Below, one piece after another: positions 1 through 5,455 of a DNA stretch of 6,602 bases. Positions within the stretch are counted from its first letter, which is position 1. Every line of letters starts with the position of its first letter. Source of the DNA: Bacillota bacterium (GTDB lineage Bacteria > Bacillota > Clostridia > Lachnospirales > Lachnospiraceae); the NCBI GenBank assembly GCA_023458855.1, contig JAEWWQ010000331.1:1-6602 (forward strand), given 5' to 3'. A program made the position numbers and the translations under genes. Below the pieces are notes generated by a model. That model ran no database searches. It saw only the letters and a program-made list of their open reading frames with translations, and had not been told where the DNA came from.

Positions 1-1670
1 TTGTAATGATTGGTGAAGTTGTTATGGAAGTATTAATACCATTTGTTATGGCAGCAATCATAGATATAGGTATTCAGGGAAATGGAGGTACTGCTTATAC
101 TATAAAAATGGGACTCATTATGATAAGTATGGCTATTTTATCTTTGTGCTTTGGTGCATTAGGAGGAAAGTTAGCAGCGATAGCAGGTATGGGATTTGCC
201 AAAAATATCAGAAAAGCACTTTTTAATAAAGTTCAGGATTTTTCTTTTGCAAATGTAGATAAGTTTTCTACTGCTTCCTTGGTTACGAGATTGACAACAG
301 ATGTCACAAATACGCAAAATGCTTCTATGATGATTATACGAATGGGAGTCAGAGCGCCGTTTATGTTAATTGGCGCATTAATAATGACAGTTACGATTAG
401 TAAAAGGTTATCAACAGTGTTTTTTGTTGCAATTCCAATTTTAGCGTTTTCACTTTTTTTTATTGTAGTGAAAGCATATCCCAGATTTCAGCAAATGTTA
501 AGCAGATATGATAGTATGAATGCTTCTGTACAGGAAAATCTTGTAAATATAAGAGTTGTAAAAGCTTTTGTAAGGGAAAAACATGAAAAACAAAAGTTTG
601 ATCTATCGGCAGATAGTGTCAGAAAAGCACAGGTCATGGCAGAAAAAATAATAATTTTAAATATGCCTATCATGCAATTGACCATGTATGGAACCATTGT
701 CGCAATTATCTGGATTGGCGGTAATATGGCAATCAATGGTCAACTTGCGATAGGACAGTTAAGTAGCTTTATCAGTTATGTGACACAGATTCTGATGTCT
801 CTTATGATGTTAAGTATGATTTTTGTTATTTTAGTTATTTCAAGAGCATCTATTTCACGTATTATAGAAGTCCTTGATGAAGAAATCGATATTAAGGATG
901 AGAGTCTGAATAGTACAGTAGCAGTGGAAAACGGTGATATTGAATTTAGGAATGTTTCCTTTAGTTATTCCAAGAAAGAAAGTAATCTGACATTAGAAAA
1001 TATTAATCTTCAGATTCATTCCGGAGAGACAATTGGAATTATCGGAGGTACCGGTTCTGCAAAGACTACTTTGGTACAGTTGATTCCGAGATTATATGAC
1101 GTTCAAGGCGGGGAAGTACTTGTTGGAAATCATAACGTGAAAGAATATACACTTCAGCATCTGAGAGAACAGGTTGCTATGGTATTGCAAAAAAACGTGT
1201 TATTTTCAGGAACAATTAAGGAAAATTTGAAGTGGGGGAATACGCTTGCTACAGAGGAAGAAATTATTGATGCATGTAAATCAGCACAAGCGCATGACTT
1301 TATTATGTCATTTCCGGATGGGTATGAGACAGACTTAGGACAAGGCGGAGTTAATGTATCCGGAGGACAAAAGCAGAGAATCTGTATTGCAAGGGCGTTG
1401 CTGAAGAAGCCGAAAATAATTATTCTGGATGATTCTACCAGTGCTGTTGATACAGCTACAGACGCAAACATACGCAAGGCTTTCAAAGAAAAATTAAGTG
1501 ATACAACGACAATCATCATTGCGCAGAGAATCTCTTCCGTTGAAGATGCAGACAGAATTATAGTCATAGATGAAGGAAAAATAAATGCATTTGCTACACA
1601 TGAGGAATTATTAAAAACAAATGATATTTATCGCGAAGTCTATGAATCACAGAAGAAAGGAGAAAATTAG
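1..1670 (+). CDS. Heterodimeric ABC exporter, degenerate-site subunit (5'-partial)
   Basis: This is a membrane-fused ABC half-transporter (permease plus ATPase) of the LmrC/BmrC/TM287 type. It should pair with the next gene's product to export an unknown substrate, perhaps a drug, lipid or peptide. The frame is open to the window edge (GTA precedes the ATG at 6), and the protein begins inside the first membrane helix. About 20-25 N-terminal residues are therefore probably missing, and the ATG at 6 is not the true start. Numbering from that ATG, membrane helices span about 4-22, 34-60, 116-157 and 223-280, with the conserved QENLVNIRVVKAF intracellular-loop motif near 176-188. The ATPase domain starts near 310: Walker A GGTGSAKT (347-354), Q-loop in MVLQKN, signature VSGGQKQR (451-458), Walker B ILDD with Asp476 where Glu is normal, and Gln507 in place of the H-loop His. 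These changes mark the non-hydrolysing site of asymmetric exporters. The family call is firm; the substrate is unknown. Confidence 0.93.
   Translation, partial: VMIGEVVMEVLIPFVMAAIIDIGIQGNGGTAYTIKMGLIMISMAILSLCFGALGGKLAAIAGMGFAKNIRKALFNKVQDFSFANVDKFSTASLVTRLTTDVTNTQNASMMIIRMGVRAPFMLIGALIMTVTISKRLSTVFFVAIPILAFSLFFIVVKAYPRFQQMLSRYDSMNASVQENLVNIRVVKAFVREKHEKQKFDLSADSVRKAQVMAEKIIILNMPIMQLTMYGTIVAIIWIGGNMAINGQLAIGQLSSFISYVTQILMSLMMLSMIFVILVISRASISRIIEVLDEEIDIKDESLNSTVAVENGDIEFRNVSFSYSKKESNLTLENINLQIHSGETIGIIGGTGSAKTTLVQLIPRLYDVQGGEVLVGNHNVKEYTLQHLREQVAMVLQKNVLFSGTIKENLKWGNTLATEEEIIDACKSAQAHDFIMSFPDGYETDLGQGGVNVSGGQKQRICIARALLKKPKIIILDDSTSAVDTATDANIRKAFKEKLSDTTTIIIAQRISSVEDADRIIVIDEGKINAFATHEELLKTNDIYREVYESQKKGEN
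1656..1662 (+). promoter_or_regulatory. Ribosome binding site of the second exporter gene
   Basis: AAAGGAG ends 9 bases before the ATG at 1672 and lies inside the last codons of the upstream gene. It decides the start: the in-frame ATG at 1621 has no comparable site and would add 17 residues encoded entirely within the upstream gene. It also indicates translational coupling of the two subunits. Confidence 0.85.
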
Positions 1671-1671
1671 T

Positions 1672-3564
1672 ATGCCGGGACCAAATAGAGGAAGAGTACC
1701 TATGAAGCCAAAGAATGCAAAGGTAACGATAAAAAGAATTTTTTCATATATGGCAGAATACAAATTGGGATTACTACTTGTAGCAGTTGGAATTTTACTC
1801 AGTTCATCTGTTCAGATTGTGGGTACTGCTTATTTAAAACAAGTAATCGACAATTATTTAGAGCCCTTGATGCATCAATATAATGCAGCATTAATGACAA
1901 AATTTATTCAGTCAATCATAATTATACTATGTATTTTTCTGGGGGGAGCGCTTGCAACTTTTATGTATACCAGAATAATGCTTAATGTGGCAACTAAGAC
2001 ACTATATAAAATCAGGACAGATATGTTTTCAAAGATGCAGGCTCTTCCAATTAAGTATTTTGATACACATACACATGGAGAAGTTATGAGTCACTATACC
2101 AATGACGCAGATGCCATTCGTGAGATGTTAAGCAACAGTGTTGCGAATTTCTTTGCTTCTGCGATTACTGTAGTCGGTGTTTTTGTGATGATGATTATCT
2201 ATAGCTGGCAGCTTACGATCCTGGTTATTATGATGCTGGTTGTGATGTTCAATGTAGTACAGAAGATAGGTGGAAAAAGTGGAAATTTCTTCAAGAAACA
2301 GCAAATGGAATTAGGTAAGGTCAATGGGTATATAGAAGAAATGATTGAAGGACAAAAAGTAGTAAAAGTCTTCTGTCATGAAAAAGCGGCAAAAGAAGAA
2401 TTTGGTATACTGAATACCGACCTCTGTGAAGCAGCTACGAATGCCAATACATTTGCAAATATTCTAATGCCTATTATGGGTAATTTATCCCATGTGTTAT
2501 ATGCAATAACGGCTATGGTGGGAGGTATTCTTACTATTTATAATATTATTACACTTGGTACGGTTGTAGCATTTTTACAGTTCACAAGAAGCTTTTCGCA
2601 ACCGATTACGCAGATATCACAACAATTCAACTCTGTATTAACAGCACTTGCCGGTGCGGAGAGAATCTTTAACTTAATTGACGAAAAACCGGAAGTAGAT
2701 GATGGATATGTTACACTTGTAAATGCCAATATCGATGAAAATGGAACTATTACAGAAAGTGAAGAGAGAACCGGCTTCTGGGCATGGAAACATCCACATA
2801 AAGCAGATGGCACGATCACCTATGTAAAAGTGGAAGGGAAAGTGGAGTTTGACAATGTGGTATTTGGATATGAAGAGAATAAGACTGTTTTAAATGGTAT
2901 TTCACTTTATGCAAATCCGGGGCAGAAAATCGCATTTGTTGGTTCAACAGGTGCTGGAAAGACAACAATAACAAATCTGATTAACCGCTTTTATGATGTA
3001 CCGGATGGCAAAATTCGTTACGATGGAATTAATATCAATAAAATCAGGAAAGATGACCTTAGAAGATCGCTCTCCATGGTATTACAGGATACGCATTTAT
3101 TTACAGGAACAGTTATGGAAAATATCTGCTATGGTAAATTAGATGCAACGGAAGAAGAAGTCATTAATGCAGCAAAATTAGCGAATGCACATTCCTTTAT
3201 TAAGCATCTTCCGGATGGATACCAGACTATGCTGACATCAGATGGTGCGAACCTGTCTCAAGGACAAAGACAGCTTCTTGCGATTGCAAGGGCAGCAGTT
3301 GCAAATCCGCCTGTACTGATTCTGGATGAGGCAACGTCTTCTATCGATACGAGAACAGAAGCATTGATAGAAAAAGGCATGGACTCTTTAATGAAAGGAA
3401 GAACAGTATTTGTAATAGCCCATAGACTTTCTACCGTAAGAAATTCGCACGCAATCATGGTATTGGAAAACGGAGAAATTATTGAACGAGGAAACCATGA
3501 TAATCTTATTGCACAACATGGAAAATATTATCAGTTATATACGGGAATGTTTGAGCTGAGCTGA
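1672..3564 (+). CDS. Heterodimeric ABC exporter, catalytic-site subunit (LmrD/TM288-like)
   Basis: This 630-residue ABC half-transporter is the partner of the preceding gene, and its ATG lies one base after that gene's stop. An N-terminal Pro/Arg/Lys-rich tail (1-18) precedes six predicted helices between about 33 and 325. The intracellular-loop motif IEEMIEGQKVVKVF is at about 221-234. The ATPase domain has canonical Walker A GSTGAGKT (424-431), a Q-loop in MVLQDT, Walker B ILDEATSSID with catalytic Glu553, and H-loop His584. The signature is LSQGQ (528-532) rather than LSGGQ. In asymmetric exporters this signature faces the partner's degenerate Walker motifs, so it fits the pairing. Residues about 344-386 form an insertion containing TGFWAWKHPHK (367-377) between the last helix and the ATPase domain. 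That explains a length above the usual 580-600. The start is set by AAAGGAG at 1656-1662. The exported substrate cannot be read from the sequence. Confidence 0.94.
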   Translation: MPGPNRGRVPMKPKNAKVTIKRIFSYMAEYKLGLLLVAVGILLSSSVQIVGTAYLKQVIDNYLEPLMHQYNAALMTKFIQSIIIILCIFLGGALATFMYTRIMLNVATKTLYKIRTDMFSKMQALPIKYFDTHTHGEVMSHYTNDADAIREMLSNSVANFFASAITVVGVFVMMIIYSWQLTILVIMMLVVMFNVVQKIGGKSGNFFKKQQMELGKVNGYIEEMIEGQKVVKVFCHEKAAKEEFGILNTDLCEAATNANTFANILMPIMGNLSHVLYAITAMVGGILTIYNIITLGTVVAFLQFTRSFSQPITQISQQFNSVLTALAGAERIFNLIDEKPEVDDGYVTLVNANIDENGTITESEERTGFWAWKHPHKADGTITYVKVEGKVEFDNVVFGYEENKTVLNGISLYANPGQKIAFVGSTGAGKTTITNLINRFYDVPDGKIRYDGININKIRKDDLRRSLSMVLQDTHLFTGTVMENICYGKLDATEEEVINAAKLANAHSFIKHLPDGYQTMLTSDGANLSQGQRQLLAIARAAVANPPVLILDEATSSIDTRTEALIEKGMDSLMKGRTVFVIAHRLSTVRNSHAIMVLENGEIIERGNHDNLIAQHGKYYQLYTGMFELS

Positions 3565-3567
3565 GAA

Positions 3568-3596
3568 ATTAGTACTAGAAAAAACTAATATTTTTT
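3568..3596 (+). terminator. Weak intrinsic terminator candidate after the exporter genes
   Basis: ATTAGT (3568-3573) can pair with ACTAAT (3584-3589) around a 10-base A-rich loop, followed by A and six T's. The stem is short and A/T-rich, so termination would be inefficient. It begins 4 bases after the exporter stop codon, where a terminator is expected. Readthrough to the strong terminator at 3938-3974 is the alternative. Confidence 0.3.
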
Positions 3597-3617
3597 GAAA
3601 AATATCCGATATATAAT
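3588..3617 (+). promoter_or_regulatory. Possible promoter with an A/T palindrome over the -35 region
   Basis: A consensus TATAAT lies at 3612-3617. No good -35 box sits at the right distance. Instead an 8+2+8 perfect inverted repeat, ATATTTTT-TG-AAAAATAT (3588-3605), covers that position and could be an operator. Its core (3589-3603) matches the CodY consensus AATTTTCWGAAAATT at 12 of 15 positions. A start of transcription near 3624 would precede the small ORF. In DNA this A/T-rich, both matches could be chance. Confidence 0.3.
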
Positions 3618-3637
3618 ATAACAAAATTGAATCTGAC

Positions 3638-3928
3638 TTGAAGGAACAAGTTAAAGTATGCATCCAAGGAGGGATAGCTAAAGACAGAGCAGAATTAGGT
3701 ATTGTAAAAGTACAGGCAATCTATATAATTCCAATGTTGAAAGATTCAAAATCAAGACAGAAAAAGAATGAAGAAAAAGAAATAAAAAGTAGAAAAAAGT
3801 TTAGTTCTTTTCTTCAGCAGGCATACGGTAAAATACCAGAACAGAATATTATCTGCCATACAAATGGTTACACAAAAAATGCTATAAACATTGAGTATAA
3901 TTATGAATCAAAAGAATACAAAGCATAA
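3638..3928 (+). CDS. Small basic hypothetical protein, doubtful
   Basis: This is an open frame of 96 residues starting at TTG, in A/T-rich DNA where stops are frequent. I do not recognise the product with confidence. It has no signal peptide or clear membrane helix. The middle (about 35-54) is strongly Lys/Arg/Glu-rich, and the C-terminal part contains NGYTKNA (76-82) and ends in KEYKA. I loosely associate that tail with short uncharacterised clostridial proteins, but this is unverified recollection. No convincing ribosome binding site precedes the TTG. An internal ATG at 3734 (residue 33) would give about 64 residues and also lacks one. In favour of a gene are a TATAAT upstream and a strong terminator only about 10 bases after the stop. 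Against it are the weak initiation signals. It could be a non-coding RNA or a decayed gene. Confidence 0.4.
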   Translation: MKEQVKVCIQGGIAKDRAELGIVKVQAIYIIPMLKDSKSRQKKNEEKEIKSRKKFSSFLQQAYGKIPEQNIICHTNGYTKNAINIEYNYESKEYKA

Positions 3929-3937
3929 AAAGGGCAT

Positions 3938-3974
3938 AAAAAGAACTTTCACAAAGGTGGGAGTTCTTTTTTTT
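3938..3974 (+). terminator. Strong intrinsic terminator
   Basis: AAAGAACTTTCAC (3940-3952) pairs along its whole length, with two G-T wobbles, with GTGGGAGTTCTTT (3957-3969) around an AAAG loop. Two more A-T pairs extend the base, and eight T's run from 3967 to 3974. It ends the small transcription unit, and any exporter readthrough, before the liv promoter. Confidence 0.9.
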
Positions 3975-3996
3975 AGAAAAATCGTTCAGAATGAGC

Positions 3997-4011
3997 AATT
4001 TATAGAAATTT
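3997..4011. promoter_or_regulatory. CodY-like palindrome upstream of the liv promoter
   Basis: The 15 bases from 3997 match the CodY consensus AATTTTCWGAAAATT at 12 positions and contain the symmetrical AATTT/AAATT arms. The site ends 24 bases before the -35 box of the liv operon. CodY senses branched-chain amino acids and represses their transporters in many Firmicutes, so position and biology agree. A/T-rich intergenic DNA produces such matches by chance, and I cannot see whether this genome encodes CodY. Confidence 0.3.
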
Positions 4012-4035
4012 ATTACGAAAAAACAAGGTTATAAC

Positions 4036-4064
4036 TTGACAAGAAGGGCACGGAATAGTAATCT
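4036..4064 (+). promoter_or_regulatory. Sigma-A-like promoter of the liv operon
   Basis: A perfect -35 box TTGACA (4036-4041) is followed after 17 bases by TAATCT (4059-4064), which keeps the key T-A---T positions of the -10 box. Transcription would start near 4071 and give a leader of about 64 bases. It lies between a strong terminator and a strong ribosome binding site, so it is the best candidate for driving the binding-protein gene. Confidence 0.6.
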
Positions 4065-4066
4065 TA

Positions 4067-4108
4067 CCAATAACAAAAAAGGTTAAAAGTCTTTTTCTGT
4101 TATATTGG
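4067..4108 (+). other. Imperfect hairpin in the liv leader
   Basis: CCAATA and the following A-run to G4081 can pair with CTTTTT...TATTGG (4091-4108), interrupted by single-base bulges, around an A/T loop. It ends 12 bases before the AAGGAGG of the binding-protein gene. No run of T's follows directly, so it is not a terminator. It may stabilise the 5' end of the mRNA or be an operator-like repeat. If transcription starts near 4071, the first four bases are outside the RNA. Confidence 0.35.
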
Positions 4109-4120
4109 TTTATAATCAAA

Positions 4121-4127
4121 AAGGAGG
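4121..4127 (+). promoter_or_regulatory. Ribosome binding site of the binding-protein gene
   Basis: A perfect AAGGAGG ends 7 bases before the ATG at 4135. It fixes that start over the in-frame TTG at 4105, which would place ten extra residues in front of a textbook signal peptide. Its strength fits an abundant lipoprotein. Confidence 0.92.
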
Positions 4128-4134
4128 ATTATTT

Positions 4135-5331
4135 ATGAAAAAAGCGATTAGTTTTGTACTTGCTCTTTCTATGGTTGGAATGTCTCTTACAGCTTGTGGG
4201 AACAAAGCGGCAACAGAGTCAGCAACTACGGAAGCAGCAGAAGCAACAGAATCAGCGTCAGCAGAAGGTACAGTATTTAAAATTGGTGGTATCGGACCTG
4301 TAACAGGAGGCGCTGCAGTTTATGGTCAGGCAGTTAAAAATGGAGCACAGATAGCAATTGATGAGATTAACGCTGCAGGTGGTGTTAATGGAGCACAATT
4401 AGAATTTAATTTTCAGGATGACGAACATGATGCTGAAAAATCAGTAAATGCATACAACACATTAAAGGACTGGAATATGCAGGTTCTTATGGGAACAGTT
4501 ACATCGACACCATGTATCGCAGTTGCAGAAGAAAGTAACAAAGATCAGATATTCCAATTAACACCTTCAGGATCAGCAGTACCATGTGTACAATATGACA
4601 ATGCTTTCCGCGTTTGTTTTTCAGACCCGAACCAAGGTCTTGCATCCGCTCAATATATCGGAGAAAACAAATTAGCAAGTAAAGTAGCAGTTATCTATGA
4701 TAGTTCAGATGTATACTCATCTGGTATCTATGAAAAATTTGCAGAAGAAGCTAAGAATCAGAATCTTGAGATCGTAGCAGCTGAAGCATTTACAGCAGAT
4801 AGTAAAACAGACTTTACAGTTCAACTTCAAAAAGCAAAAGATGCTGGAGCAGAATTGGTATTTTTGCCAATTTATTACTCTGAAGCAGCATTAATTCTTG
4901 CACAGGCAAATACAATGGGATTTGCACCTACATTCTTCGGATGTGATGGATTAGACGGTATCTTAACAGTTGAGAATTTTGATACAAAGCTTGCAGAGGG
5001 CGTTATGTTATTAACACCATTTGCAGCAGATGCAACAGATGATTTAACTAAGAAATTTGTTGAGTCTTACAAAGCAGCTTATAATGAGACACCGAATCAG
5101 TTTGCAGCTGATGCATATGACGCGATCTACACAATTAAGGCAGCTCTTGAGGCAGGAAAAGCTACACCTGATATGAGTGCGCAGGATCTTTGTGAATTAT
5201 TAAAAACAGCTATGCCAACAATTACGGTCGATGGTCTGACAGGTTCAGGAATGACCTGGACAGCAGATGGCGAAGTTAACAAAGCTCCTAAAGCTGTTAA
5301 GATTGTTAATGGTGTTTATACAGCAATGTAA
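4135..5331 (+). CDS. livJ: Branched-chain amino acid ABC transporter, substrate-binding lipoprotein
   Basis: This 398-residue extracellular solute-binding protein of the Leu/Ile/Val type (periplasmic-binding fold type I, Peripla_BP_6) captures the amino acid and delivers it to LivHM. The signal peptide begins MKK, has a hydrophobic core and ends in the lipobox LTAC, so Cys21 should be lipidated and anchor the mature protein to the membrane. A flexible Ala/Thr/Glu/Ser tether (about 22-45) precedes the domain. By analogy with E. coli LivJ, the ligand's carboxylate should be held by the TVTSTP (121-126) and LTPSGSA (142-148) loops. The YDSSDVYSSG (188-197), PIYYSE (245-250) and CDGLDG (270-275) segments should line the rest of the pocket, with Asp271 near the amino group. 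Five cysteines besides Cys21 (127, 151, 161, 270, 353) are notable for an exported protein. Two in-frame stops (TAA TAA) end it. The family is firm, but the exact ligand is not, and J versus K cannot be distinguished. Confidence 0.93.
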   Translation: MKKAISFVLALSMVGMSLTACGNKAATESATTEAAEATESASAEGTVFKIGGIGPVTGGAAVYGQAVKNGAQIAIDEINAAGGVNGAQLEFNFQDDEHDAEKSVNAYNTLKDWNMQVLMGTVTSTPCIAVAEESNKDQIFQLTPSGSAVPCVQYDNAFRVCFSDPNQGLASAQYIGENKLASKVAVIYDSSDVYSSGIYEKFAEEAKNQNLEIVAAEAFTADSKTDFTVQLQKAKDAGAELVFLPIYYSEAALILAQANTMGFAPTFFGCDGLDGILTVENFDTKLAEGVMLLTPFAADATDDLTKKFVESYKAAYNETPNQFAADAYDAIYTIKAALEAGKATPDMSAQDLCELLKTAMPTITVDGLTGSGMTWTADGEVNKAPKAVKIVNGVYTAM

Positions 5332-5345
5332 TAATCGTATTACCC

Positions 5346-5381
5346 AAAAGAGGGTTGCATATAGCAGCTCTCTTTTTTTTT
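5346..5381 (+). terminator. Strong intrinsic terminator inside the liv operon
   Basis: AAAGAGGGTTGC (5347-5358) pairs fully, with two G-T wobbles, with GCAGCTCTCTTT (5364-5375) around an ATATA loop, followed by nine T's (5373-5381). It begins about 12 bases after the tandem stops of the binding-protein gene and precedes livH. Partial readthrough would lower permease expression relative to the binding protein. Confidence 0.9.
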
Positions 5382-5389
5382 ATAAATGC

Positions 5390-5419
5390 TTGTAAAATAT
5401 ATACTTTATAGGTTATTAT
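5390..5419 (+). promoter_or_regulatory. Possible secondary promoter for livH-livM
   Basis: TTGTAA (5390-5395, four of six matches to the -35 consensus) is followed after 18 bases by TATTAT (5414-5419, five of six matches to the -10 consensus). A start near 5426 would leave a leader of about 30 bases before livH. It directly follows the terminator, which makes it plausible, but the region is A/T-rich and such pairs arise by chance. Confidence 0.35.
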
Positions 5420-5441
5420 ATAGGATAGTAAAAAAGAAAGT

Positions 5442-5450
5442 AAAGAGGTG
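5442..5450 (+). promoter_or_regulatory. Ribosome binding site of livH
   Basis: AAAGAGGTG differs from AAGGAGGTG by one base. Its GG is 7 bases from the ATG at 5456. The in-frame GTG at 5450 overlaps this element, so it cannot be the start served by it; ATG 5456 is chosen. Confidence 0.8.
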
Positions 5451-5455
5451 TGGAT

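Noticed and set aside
6..8. ATG at 6 as the true start of the first exporter subunit
   Set aside because: The frame is open through the preceding GTA to the edge, no ribosome binding site is visible, and the protein would begin inside the first membrane helix. The gene is cut by the window.
1154..1567. Long open frame on the minus strand within the first ATPase domain
   Set aside because: It lies wholly opposite a strongly conserved coding region, has no recognisable motif or ribosome binding site, and is a shadow of the sense codons. The other minus-strand frames in the window were rejected on the same grounds.
4111..4116. Perfect TATAAT as the -10 box of the liv promoter
   Set aside because: Transcription would start within the ribosome binding site at 4121-4127, and no -35 box sits at the right distance. 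TTGACA at 4036 with TAATCT is the better choice.
3940..4134. T-box riboswitch controlling the amino acid operon
   Set aside because: The terminator at 3938-3974 precedes the promoter and a following leader of only about 64 bases. No T-box sequence (TGGNACCGCG type) or specifier-loop architecture is present.
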